A DNA stretch of 64,000 bases from Isoetes taiwanensis (lineage: Eukaryota > Streptophyta > Lycopodiopsida > Isoetales > Isoetaceae), in the NCBI GenBank assembly GCA_021234155.1, contig JAJEKV010000014.1, positions 4,109,563 through 4,173,562 of the forward strand. The letters run 5' to 3'. Positions 36,331 through 47,352 of the stretch are shown piece after piece (positions within the stretch are counted from its first letter, which is position 1; every line of letters starts with the position of its first letter). The notes below the pieces were generated by a model that searched no databases, was not told where the DNA came from, and saw only the letters and a list, made by a program, of their open reading frames with translations. The translations under genes and the position numbers were made by a program.

Positions 36331-36538
36331 ATCAGGTTTGCGCCTTTTTTACGAAAGTCAGTATTACTTGGCAGGTAGAAGGATGAGCAGGCTTACTTGG
36401 CATCCACATGGCGTATTTTCATAGGGGATGCCTGCGCTTTTATTGCAACCATTTTAATGGCCCGTATTTTTCGGGAGTCGCTTCGCCGCCCAAAATAATG
36501 GTGACTTTGACCGCCTACTGTCAGCGTCACCAACTCCC

Positions 36539-36947
36539 TTGTCAAATTTTGGCGCCAAACTTCTGTACTGTCACTCCGGCGCCTCTACGTGCATCCTCTC
36601 CGCCTTCACTCCTCATCTGCAATCCATGTCTCCTGTAATTTCTGTGTTCTTGCCCCATTTACAGAACTCCCAAGGTCAAGAAGTGGGAGGTTTTGTCTCA
36701 ATAGGTTCGTGGGTGAGTATGCTGCCATCAACGAGGGGCGAGCATAGAGTTAGCGACAAAGGCGATCGACGGCGATCGCGGACACATTGGATAGGTAGGA
36801 TAAAAGAGTTCAAGTTGAATTCTAGCGGCCGGAAAGTGGAAAGTATAACAATACGACATGCATATACCCCTTCTGATATGGCCAAAGAGCTAATCTCCAC
36901 CAAAAACAGCTTCCCAAAATTGCCCGCAAATGGTAACCACCTTAAAC
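36539..36947 (+). CDS. Uncertain small ORF before the first palindrome
   Basis: An open frame ending inside palindrome H1 encodes a basic protein (GDRRRSRTHWIGR, KLNSSGRKVES). I recognise no family. Its overlap with the palindrome suggests the true end is upstream or the gene is decayed. Confidence 0.25.
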
Positions 36948-37017
36948 GGATCACACGACGCCGGTTAGTCTGTCGCCTACTTAACTGCGTGAGAGATAGT
37001 TTCGCGTCGTGGTGATC
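36948..37017. repeat. Intergenic palindrome H1
   Basis: Left arm GGATCACACGACGC, right arm TTCGCGTCGTGGTGATC, total 70 bp. The loop is unrelated to most other members. Confidence 0.8.
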
Positions 37018-37138
37018 TTCTTATCTTTTCATTTCTTTCGTTGACACGTGTTTACAAACAAATTTATTGTGCGTGTTTATGTTTATCGACGTCGTGGATG
37101 TCATTCCTACCGAAAGTATTAGTAGTGTACTTGTCGTA

Positions 37139-37532
37139 TCACATAGACATCGAATTGTCCTTTTTCAAGGTATGGATGCCGTGACCTTGGGGGTATAGGC
37201 ATCCGGTTTTACTGGACATGATTATAACGTAAAGGTCGAAACCGAGCTTGAGGCCTGGTTGAATTGCCCCTTTAAGTGAACTTTGTAAGCCACGGACTAA
37301 TGAGAACAATGTAATTGCAATGAAGAAATGCATGGTCGACGAGGTGCAAGCGGGAATGTCTGAAAAACGGAGGCGGAGGATGAGTTTCAAAATCTTCACA
37401 CCGCTTTGAGGTATTTGCTAACATATTCCAGATGGCGCAGAAGTTCAAAAAGCTCAAGAAGACATATCGTGCTTTCTCCCCCCATTTTGTGGATGGCTTA
37501 TTTTTTTGTTCCGACCTGATGTTCGATTCCAC
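37139..37532 (-). pseudogene. Unknown small minus-strand gene, frameshifted
   Basis: Two overlapping minus-strand frames, 37532-37272 and 37399-37139, continue one another after a frameshift near 37380. They encode about 120 residues, with KARYVFLSFLNFCAIWNMLA first and PGLKLGFDLYVIIMSSKTGC later. No family recognised. Its 3' end faces palindrome H1, the gene-end placement seen elsewhere in this region. Confidence 0.35.
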
Positions 37533-37682
37533 GAATCATCCGGTCAACTAACGAGGTCCGCGTAGTTAAGTCCTCCTTTAAGTTCGATACTTTCTTCCAA
37601 AACAATATTTATAATGTTAATTGTCAACTAGAACGAAGGAAACGTAAAAAAAAGAGAGGTCGCACAACTTTTTGGGAGCCGT

Positions 37683-37886
37683 TTGAGGACCATAACGTAT
37701 ACTCCAATGCGGTGGATATTCGAGTATGGAGAGGGAGGAAGTCATTTATACGGCCACCATGGAAAGCGAATGGCCATTATCGAGCTAAGAGTGCTAATGG
37801 AGACAGAGGAGATTGGCGGCGACTTCCATTATTTTATTGATGGCATTAGGGTTGGTTACAGTGCAAGAGGGAAATGTAAAGTTTAG
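37683..37886 (+). CDS. Small ORF of unknown function
   Basis: 67 codons starting MRTITYTPMRW and ending ARGKCKV. It could be a remnant; no family recognised. It lies between the minus-strand gene and the H3-like remnant. Confidence 0.2.
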   Translation: MRTITYTPMRWIFEYGEGGSHLYGHHGKRMAIIELRVLMETEEIGGDFHYFIDGIRVGYSARGKCKV

Positions 37887-38101
37887 TGAGTTCGCGATCA
37901 ACAAGAAATTGTCTATCGGCTAGCTTTGAATCTCGGTTTTTATTTGTGTTTTTGTCCGATGTTTTTTAGGGTTCCGTATTTTGTCCGATATTTTTTTAGG
38001 GTTCCGTACAATTATTTAAAACGTTACCATCATATTTTACTTTAACTTCTTTTTACTATTTATCTCTTGCCGCTTGTCTATTTTTGTCGGTTGTTAAGTA
38101 G

Positions 38102-38108
38102 TATAAAG
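38102..38108 (+). promoter_or_regulatory. TATA box of the H3-like gene
   Basis: TATAAAG about 20 bp before the MARTKQTAR start codon. The leader would be very short, as in the neighbouring cassettes. Confidence 0.4.
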
Positions 38109-38127
38109 CGCCATCCGCCGAGAAGCC

Positions 38128-38965
38128 ATGGCAAGAACTAAGCAAACCGCAAGGATCCATCCAGTGGTGTAAGGCCGGTGATTACATTAGTCCGCCTTCT
38201 TCATCCTCGACTCTGAAGTCTCGATAGAGATTCTCCTCCTCCCACCATGCCTAACGAAGACCCTAAAAGAAATCCGCATGACCATCTGGGGGAGAAGCAG
38301 CTCCGTAAGTAGGGAGGTGCACTCCTGCCGAGACGAGGATGAAAATGTGAGAGACCCATGAGCGTAATATGACGGATTAATTATTGGGCAGCCGCCTCTT
38401 CTGCTCTTTTCTGCTCCCTCCTGTTCCTCCTCCGTGGAGGTGCCGGGACCTTCAAATCAAAGGAGGAGGCCCAACGCCGAAAAGGGAAGGCGACCAGGAA
38501 TGTGGGAGGAGACGGCCGGAAGAGTCGGCCGAGGAAACAGCTCTCGGCAGATGTTGGGTGAGGAGGCGGCCGAAGAGTCGGCCGAAAGCAACAGCTCCAA
38601 ATGCCGGGTGGGTGAGGGTAGTGGCCTGCGGAAGACGGCCCCGGCATTAAAGTGCTTCACGAGATTAAGAAGTATCGAAGAGCAATCGAGATGGTCATTC
38701 CGCGTCTCCCATTTGCCGTGCTCGTGAGAGAGATTCTGCAAGAGTGTGGTGCGATACATCATACCGATTCTGAGAATTCAAGCAACCGCCTTTAAATGCT
38801 CTTCAAATGGCTTCGAAGCGCTTGGTGTCGGTCTGTTCGAGGACTCGCAGCCTTTGTAGCAATACATGCCAAGCGGGTGGACTGCCATGCCCAAGGACAT
38901 GCGCCTCGCCTTACGATAAGGGATCCCGAAAGTACTATGGTCAAAATTTTATGGTGAATACAACA
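38128..38965 (+). pseudogene. Divergent histone H3-like remnant
   Basis: ATG at 38128 encodes MARTKQTAR, the exact start of histone H3, then breaks where KSTGGK is expected. A second block from about 38513 reads GRKSRPRKQLS. From 38643 one frame gives a clearly H3-like αN/α1 segment (HEIKKYRR, IPRLPFAVLVREILQE; canonical H3 has REIRRYQ, IRKLPFQRLVREIAQD). Further on, in shifted frames, come GLFED, AIHAKRV and MPKDMRLAL (canonical GLFEDTNL, AIHAKRV, MPKDIQLAR). Substitutions across α1 are numerous but conservative, unlike a simple pseudogene of a plant H3. A TATAAAG lies about 25 bp upstream. 38160-38510 may be an intron, an insertion or a second partial copy. H3 normally wraps DNA in nucleosomes. 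Confidence 0.65.
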
Positions 38966-39129
38966 AGAAGAAAGACCTTCCGAAAAAAGGCCGTGAAGTG
39001 CCTTTGTGTTTTTTCATATGTATAATATTTCTTAATGTAATGGCTTTATAAGCTTAATCTCTTAGTCCATTTCTTTCTTAGAAGCCTAGCTTCAAGACTT
39101 TGTATTTTTTTTTTTTTTGTTATACGTGA

Positions 39130-39200
39130 GGATCACACGGCACGCCAGCAAAGCATTGTGCTTTTTTGTTGCACATAGTAGTCTTCGCGTCGTGTGATCC
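39130..39200. repeat. Intergenic palindrome H2
   Basis: GGATCACACGGCACGC ... CTTCGCGTCGTGTGATCC, 71 bp. It sits between the H3-like remnant and the next gene. Confidence 0.85.
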
Positions 39201-39226
39201 AACCCTAACCCTAACCCTAACCCTAA
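39201..39226 (+). promoter_or_regulatory. Telobox-like (AACCCT)4 tract
   Basis: Four perfect AACCCT units directly abut the right arm of palindrome H2 and lie about 130 bp upstream of the following ATG. Plant promoters of ribosomal and histone genes often carry AAACCCTAA teloboxes. A relic of an interstitial telomere repeat is the alternative. Confidence 0.5.
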
Positions 39227-39351
39227 AATGTACGGACAAATCTCCCCACAACGGCTGTGTCCCCTTTCATAATCGACAAACTACTTGAGTTCAAAAGTGG
39301 CCGGGCCTTTACCGCTCCTAAACATCTTCTTGTTTTCGTGTTTGCTTCGCC

Positions 39352-40935
39352 ATGGATTGTTATGTGAAGTTCCTGGAATGGTATGCATCCGCCCCTCATG
39401 ACAACGAGGAAGTTGCGCCGACTGCGATTTATCCGTTCTATTGCAAGGAATTGGACATCATGGCAAACAGTAGCAAGCTTGGATGCTATCGCGAGGTTGC
39501 CTTAGCTTTCACCCGACCGCTTGGTCTCGGCCAAGACGCCCTTTGCAGATGTCCCTGGCTCGTGGATTCCAAAACCAGCTAGGCGGCTTCCCATTTGCAA
39601 ACAGGGAAGATGTTTTTCAAGAATGCTGCGCAACGGGCTCCTCCTGGCTGCGTCCTTGTGCTTAAGAAGGTATCTTATTTCTCTTTGCCGCTTTGCATTG
39701 GCTAGTTATTGCATTCGCTTTCGGCCAAACCGAAGATACACTGGAAACAATGAAATCTTTAAGCCAAGGGGGTCAGTTATGTGTGATGATGCTGACTATG
39801 ACGTAGAAATGGAGATAGATCTACAAGAAGAAGAGCAAGAATGTAGGAGTTTTAGCTTCGACGCACTGGCCTTGGGTGAACCAGAGGAGGGAGATGATTC
39901 TGAAGGTGATGAGGATGAAAAGAAGTTGTCTGACATAACGCCAATTTTAGTGGAAGGCAAAGAATACTTATTGCTAAGTGATATCTTGAGGAACCCGCCT
40001 TTGTTACTTAATGTGTGCTAGGGAAGACGAAGCTTATCAAGTACCTTTGGCCGAATGGGTAAACTTAGGCCTAGATTTTGAAGAGGATTTGGACAAAGAG
40101 ATGTTTGAAGTGTCTAATTATACCGGCAATGCTATAAAGCTTAAAGAAGCCTATGAGAGGCTGGAGTCTCGATTTGCTCAAGATGAGGCGAATCTACCAA
40201 CGGAAGAAGAATTCCAGCGTCTCCGTGCAAAGCTGCCAACAGGATCTACAGGTTTGGCAGGCCCTTCAGTCAATCGCGGCAGCATAAGCCTGGTAGATGA
40301 GGATAAATGTGAAGAAGATAATCTTGAGGGTTCTTATTTGTGGGAAGTAGATGATTTTTCTTGCCGACATGCACGCGGGGACAGAAAGATTGAAGGACTC
40401 TACATTGTTACGATATATCTCAAGATTCGTTAATGGGGAGATAATCGTCTTCAGCAGAACTTTCAGTCCAAAAGGTGCAGAGTTTGTCTATTACATCCGT
40501 GCATTATGCATGTTCGGGAACCATTCCCAATTGGCATCAAACACTGAAAGGGTGATAGCAATTCGGCGGGATGTTGTGTTACAATATTTTGACGACCAAG
40601 CCGGTCTCATGGGCGAGCAATATGTTAAATTTTTTAGTCTGGCTTTGACTCACCCAAGGTTGGAAGCCGGGTCGATAACATGGAAGTCATTGCCTTGTTG
40701 GATCGGTCAAGGGCAGGGATTGAAAGAGCATGAAATTGACGAATTAAGCTTGAGAAATTGGAAGTTATATGTTTTCCAACTTGTATCGGTAAAATTATTT
40801 ATGTACGATTGTCCTTCCGAAATTCCTAATAAAAATTATTTTATTTGTATTTATTCACATCACGCCAAATACATCATCGATTTTCTCGTCATATCTAGGT
40901 TTTCGCGTGGGTGTGATATCTATCTCAAGAAATGA
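39352..40935 (+). pseudogene. Unknown acidic protein gene, decayed
   Basis: From ATG 39352 a frame runs MDCYVKFLEWYASAPHDNEE...; after one TAG (39580) it continues as GKMFFKNAAQRAPPGCVLVL to a plausible GTATCT donor at about 39667. Later segments in other frames carry an acidic tract (EEEQEC, EEGDDSEGDEDEKK), a helical stretch (LKEAYERLESRFAQDE), and a C-terminal part (YYIRALCMFGNHSQLASNTE, GQYVKFFSLALTHPRL-like). They are joined by frameshifts near 40015 and 40365. Total would be about 430 residues. The 3' end has CCTAATAAAAATT (poly(A)-signal-like) and then palindrome H3. I do not recognise the family. Confidence 0.5.
40855..40920. repeat. Intergenic palindrome H3
   Basis: Left arm TTCACATCACGCCAAA, right arm TTTTCGCGTGGGTGTGATA. 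Arms are diverged but in register, span 66 bp. Confidence 0.65.
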
Positions 40936-40970
40936 AATATTATTGAAAAAGACAATTAATTTATTTATTC

Positions 40971-40988
40971 CTCACACGACGCGAGAAG
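40971..40988 (+). repeat. Single left arm of the palindrome motif (H4)
   Basis: CTCACACGACGCGAGAAG without a clear right arm. It lies about 20 bp before a TATA box. Confidence 0.6.
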
Positions 40989-41008
40989 CAACTCGTATGC
41001 GACTCATG

Positions 41009-41018
41009 TTATAAATAG
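41009..41018 (+). promoter_or_regulatory. TATA box of coiled-coil cassette A
   Basis: TTATAAATAGAAGACC, identical to that of cassette B, about 95 bp before the ATG. Confidence 0.6.
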
Positions 41019-41106
41019 AAGACCGATGTCCACGCCGACCTCTCGACGCCTTCCGCCTTCTACGCTCATCTTCTACTTCCGGCTTCCGCCTTCCACCTTC
41101 TGCCCG

Positions 41107-41493
41107 ATGGCATCATCATCTTCCTCTAGCAAGCGACCACGCCAAGATAGCACTCCCCCTCTCCCGCCCCGCGCTTCTCGGGACATCACCCTTTGGTGGT
41201 GATGAAGAGATTCAAGGAGATCCATGATGAAAACAACCGCCTCGCCGCCGAGAACAATGAGGCGGTCGACGTGATTAGCCTTCACGAGGGGAGTCGGCCG
41301 CGACGAGCGAGACGTTGAGCTCGTGGAAACATTCGCCATGTACCAAGAGGCGACGAGCAGCAGGTCGAGGGTAGCTTGAAACCGCTCACATGATTTCGCA
41401 GCCTTAGAAGATATGGAGAAGAAGCTCCGAAGCCGCGAGGATGATGAGAACGCTGTTCCACGGCTTCAAACCGCAGACATGAAAATCAGCTAG
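41107..41493 (+). pseudogene. Ser-rich/coiled-coil cassette gene A
   Basis: Starts MASSSSSSKRPRQDS. In the next frame it continues VVMKRFKEIHDENNRLAAEN, a heptad-type helix, then RDVELVETFAMYQEA and DMEKKLRSREDDE. At least two frameshifts. About 130 residues when read across the breaks. A paralogue of cassette B by promoter, start, body and 3' flank; more distantly of C and D. Serine-rich basic N-terminus plus coiled coil suggests a nuclear or structural role, but the function is unknown. Confidence 0.6.
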
Positions 41494-41613
41494 AGGATCA
41501 TGAAGATCCCTAGCCGTTGTATCTATCTATTTTTTTTTTGCTTCAAAGAAAAGTTTTCTCTATTTTTGCTTCTATCTATCCCGTTGTTCCAATGTATGTT
41601 CTGTTTTATTAAA

Positions 41614-41682
41614 ATATCACCTGACCTTGAAATGCCTTGCTTGCAATTAGGTAGCAATCAATGGATTTCGCGTCGGTGATCT
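41614..41682. repeat. Intergenic palindrome H5 (diverged arms)
   Basis: ATATCACCTGACCTTGAAAT ... GATTTCGCGTCGGTGATCTC, 69 bp. Its loop (TTGCAATTAGGTAGCAATCA) is the same as in H7, so these two were duplicated together with their genes. Follows TTTTATTAAAA at the gene 3' end. Confidence 0.75.
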
Positions 41683-41844
41683 CCATGCCGCTCTATTTTG
41701 CTTCAATGAGAAGTTCTATCTTTAGTTATGTATCGAGTAAAATTACTTATGTATAGATTGTATCACCGAAATTATCAATAAAAATTATCACACGAGCTTT
41801 CTCGAAAAAAAGAAGAAAGAAGCGTTAAAAATGCGGTCCTTTTT

Positions 41845-41911
41845 CCTCACACGACGCGAGAAGTAACGGTCGATTTTCCTGACCCACGGCATCCTTCGCG
41901 TCGTGTGACTC
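41845..41911. repeat. Intergenic palindrome H6
   Basis: CCTCACACGACGCGAGAAG ... CCTTCGCGTCGTGTGACTC, 67 bp, 20 bp before the TATA box of cassette B. Confidence 0.85.
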
Positions 41912-41931
41912 AAGCTACTACGAAATCCCTG

Positions 41932-41941
41932 TTATAAATAG
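41932..41941 (+). promoter_or_regulatory. TATA box of coiled-coil cassette B
   Basis: TTATAAATAGAAGACC, as in cassette A. Confidence 0.6.
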
Positions 41942-42111
41942 AAGACCTTCTATCTTGCCTTCGACCTCCGATCCTCTTCCGCCTTCCGCCTTACGCTCAT
42001 CTTCTCCGCCTTCATGCTTCGCCTTCCGCCTTCTCCTCCGATCCTCTTCCGCCTTCCGCCTTCTGCTCATCTTCTCCCCCTTCCGCCTTCCGCCTTCCGC
42101 CTTCTCCTCCG

Positions 42112-42475
42112 ATGGCATCTTCATCCTCCTCCAGCAAGCGACCGCGCCCAGAGCTGCCCGCGGACATCACCCTTCTTTGTGGTGATGAAGAGATTCAAGG
42201 AGGTTCACGATTTAAAACAAAATCCCTCGTCCCGAGAAGATGGAGGCGGTGGGCGTTAGAATTCACGCAGGGGCTCCGCTGCATGAGCGAGACCTTGAGC
42301 TCAGCGGCAACATTAACCAGTGTACCGAGGCCCAATAGCCAGAGGGTCGAGGCGCGCTTTAATCGCACACAAATATTCCGCAGCGCTTAGAAGATATGGA
42401 GAAGAAGCTTCGAGCCGGGAGGATGAGAACGCAGCGGCTTTACGGCTTCAGCTCTGAGGATCATGAAGATCCGTA
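42112..42475 (+). pseudogene. Ser-rich/coiled-coil cassette gene B
   Basis: Starts MASSSSSSKRPRPELPADIT. Nucleotide similarity to cassette A runs from the promoter through GATGAAGAGATTCAAGGAG, GAGCGAGACC/GTTGAGCTC and GAAGATATGGAGAAGAAGCT to the shared end AGGATCATGAAGATCC. The frame is broken after about 90 codons. The 5' leader is a CTTCCGCC repeat of variable length. Confidence 0.6.
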
Positions 42476-42560
42476 GCCATTGTATATATATTTTTTGTTT
42501 CAAAGAAAAATTTGCTCTGTTTCTTGCTTCTATCTGTTCTCTTGTTTTGTTTTATTAAAA

Positions 42561-42628
42561 GATCACACGACGCGAAATGCCATTCTTGCAATTAGGTAGC
42601 AATCAATGGATTTCGCGTCGTATGATCT
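42561..42628. repeat. Intergenic palindrome H7
   Basis: GATCACACGACGCGAAATG ... ATTTCGCGTCGTATGATC, 68 bp, right after TTTTATTAAAA at the end of cassette B. Confidence 0.85.
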
Positions 42629-42649
42629 CCACAACGTACACCTCGTTGT

Positions 42650-43399
42650 ATGTATAAATTCATAATTTATTAATGGAAAAGTATATGTAACACAAATATC
42701 TAGCTAGATTATGTGATAACTTGCACAAGGCACCCAAAAAGAAAACCTATATGGGTTTTTACCCTAGTTATATATGAAAAACTATTTAAAAAAAGCAATG
42801 CGTCTTTGTGGGTTGATATCATTAAAAACCTTGTGTGGTTTCCTTGTATGTTTTTTATATAATGTTTGATAAGGTGGTTTTCTAACATGGTTAATAGTAA
42901 CAGTTAAATATGAAGCTTTATGTGTATGGTTTGTGAATGTGGTAATAAGACGTGGTTTAGCATAGTGTTATGTTAACGTGGTTCTTAGAGTACTAAACTA
43001 GCATGGCTAACTGATGTGGTAAATTTATATGGTCCTCAATGCGTTTAGATGTCACCAGGCATGATTGTTTGATGGCTTGAAGCCTTGCATGTTTAGCCTT
43101 GCATGTTTAGTAGATCGAAACCATAATGGTTTTAGTATAAATTACTAGTGTTTCGTCTTCCAAAACATTTTAAGTTAATCTATGAAACCATAATGGTTTC
43201 AATATAAAACACTAGTGTTTAGTCTTCTAAAACATTATAAGCTAATTTGTGTAACACCATCTAATTTTATTTGCTTGAGTGTAGTGTTTTCTTTGCCCAA
43301 ACCCTTCCTAGTTGGTGTGTTCTTTTAAGCGGTTAAGGCCAAATATCACTAATGTTTGATTGTTCAAAGCATAGTCCTATACCCCTAGTGGTTCAAAAA

Positions 43400-43400
<1 letters not shown>
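42650..43400 (+). repeat. Degenerate TGGTTTT-rich array
   Basis: Many diverged units like AAGGTGGTTTTCTAACATGG and CTAGTGTTT..TCTTC.AAAACAT. The same kind of sequence occurs in reverse orientation at 55150-55800. Confidence 0.45.
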
Positions 43401-45191
<1,791 letters not shown>

Positions 45192-46429
45192 TTAGCATAA
45201 TAGAAAATTTTACTGAGGAAGGAAAAAAACTCACACTCAATTGCATATATCTTCAGAAAATATTACTATGCTCTAGGCATCCAAGTTTCCCAGAAAGGAT
45301 AGAATATAAAAAGAAACACTTGTAGTATGTTGGGGTGCCAGCACAAAAAAGCACAGCCCTGCATGATGGTTATCAATCTCTAAGCTTCTTGTTGAGGACA
45401 CATTTAAGCTTAGGCAATAGGTAGGACAAAATTCGCAATCTTATAGAAAGAGATGCATTCAAACGTACATTCACCAGCTCATTCCCAAGCAAATAATCCA
45501 TATCTTGGACCGTAATATCAAATTCATACATGAGCTCCATGGTGCGAAAACCCTTGCCACACATTTGGTAACAGTGGTATCATTCTCGAAGACCCCACAA
45601 TATGAACAAGTACTGTTGATCATGCCTTTATTTTTGAAGCCGTTTTCCTAATGTATCGATAAGATTACTTATGTTGACTTCTATGTGAGTATTCACCGTC
45701 AGGAGTCCTTTGTGTGTGAGAGTGCCGTGATCAAGCCTGATCAAAATGACGCAATAGCAACAAATAATCATCACATCAACGAGTACTTTATCACCATCAC
45801 AATTCCTTCCTGTTTTCTGTTGATCATGCATATAGAAGATTAGGCTCATTGGGGATTTTGCTTAGCTGCTGATACATCACTTGCATTACATCATGCCCCC
45901 AATGTGGCTATTCTTGTTTCCTATCTTGTACTCGCCCATAAATCTCCAAGCCTTGTATTGTAACAAAGCATTCAGCTAGGAAATTTGGATCACTCTAGTT
46001 TTCTTCCATTAGTTCATCTTTATAAATAAGTAATCTTAAGTGGCTAAAGCCATTTCTGTGAAAATACATCATTGGGTTGCTATAATACACCCCCATCTGA
46101 TCAACAAAATCCTTTTCCCTTTCCTATCCTTTATGTCTCTTTTGGTGAGGATCCTCAACCAATATAACATATCTGCTACTCTCCCTCAGGATTATCCAAA
46201 AAACTTTAGCATGTAATATGCAGTCTCTTAACGCAGATATGCAGAAACATCCGCAGTGGATTTCAAAGGCCAAACAAAATTTGGTTATAACACACCTTTG
46301 TAAATGGGATAAAAACTCCTTACGACCAAAGAAAGTGGTAATGGTGAATCCATGGCTCCTTGAAGGCTTCATTCCGGTTAGGCGGTTCGAACACCACCAT
46401 CCGGCAACAGCAGGCACAAGAATATCTTA

Positions 46430-46658
46430 GGTATATGCTAGCATATACCTGGATATTCCACAAACCCACATAAACAAGGGTTTGCCCCCCTAGGGGCAAC
46501 CCAAAAAATACCTGTTGGGTTATGCCTCAAAATCCTTGCCAACAACGTAGCCAAAAATACTATCTCTAAGGTACTCGAACCAAGATGGTACTCAGATTCA
46601 TCAAATTCGAGCTTCTGTCTGCCATGCCGGTTAACCGGTTGGACCATCCTCGATTTAG
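46430..46658 (-). mobile_element. tRNA-derived SINE with palindromic tail, full-length copy
   Basis: Minus strand: the head GGTCCAACCGGTTAACCGGC fits an A box and GGTTCGAGTACC a B box. A short body follows, then TTTTTTGGGTTGCCCC with a hairpin (GGGTTGCCCC / GGGGCAAACCC) and the terminal palindrome GGTATATGCTAGCATATACC. Two 5'-truncated copies share only the tail. Confidence 0.6.
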
Positions 46659-46721
46659 AACGCAAATGACCGCCAGTTTACAGGGTACAATCGATTTGGA
46701 GCAGTCATCAGCATATTCTGA

Positions 46722-46785
46722 GTAATAATAATAATAATAATTCTATTAAAATGTCACGTAGAGACCCTTAGGTCTATGTGACAGC
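46722..46785 (-). mobile_element. Microsatellite-tailed retroelement 3' end, (TAA)n type
   Basis: (TAA)n at 46722-46741, then TTCTATTAAAATGTCACGTA and GAGACCC. Minus strand: GGTCTCTACGTGACATTTTA then the TTA array; a diverged member. Confidence 0.5.
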
Positions 46786-46829
46786 CAATACAATGGAACT
46801 GTATATGAATAAAGTACCTCAAAAGTTCT

Positions 46830-46912
46830 GAGTATATTCCAGCATATACTCAAGATATGCCACAACCCCATACAAACGAGGGTTTGCCCCCCTAGGGGCA
46901 ACCCAAAAAATA
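46830..46912 (-). mobile_element. Truncated SINE copy (tail only)
   Basis: Contains the GGGTTTGCCCC/GGGGCAACCC hairpin and a diverged terminal palindrome AGTATATTCCAGCATATACT. Confidence 0.6.
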
Positions 46913-47352
46913 AGTATCACATAAATACCCTATTGTGGATAAGGTTGAACCCACTTTTCTCGACCACTTCATTCAATAGTTTAAATTGAAACAATAAACT
47001 ATTAAAAAGTTAAATCATTTTACCATCGTCCACAATTGGATCATAGTTCACTATTGGTGATCCTCTATTAATTCCATTGGTGACAAACATGTGAAATTTT
47101 TTTATAATGAAATCTGGCCCTAAGAATCCACACAAACCAATGACTCAAACCCACACAAACCGATAATCCAGTCAGCCAAATTCTTTTAAGGATTTTAAAC
47201 CATAACCAAATATTTTAGAACGCAATGTCTAGTAAAGCACAACCAATTTTTGCACAAAAGCTAAATAGTGTCTTTTACACACAACTCTTCTCTTTACTTG
47301 AAAGAAAGGAATGATCCAGAACTATGACGAAATAACCTATTATGGTTATTTA

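Noticed and set aside
39201-39226. Chromosome end or large interstitial telomere array
   Set aside because: Only four AACCCT units; ordinary telobox scale.
41918-42124. Minus-strand ORF rich in Lys/Glu/Arg
   Set aside because: Antisense of the CTTCCGCC leader repeat of cassette B.
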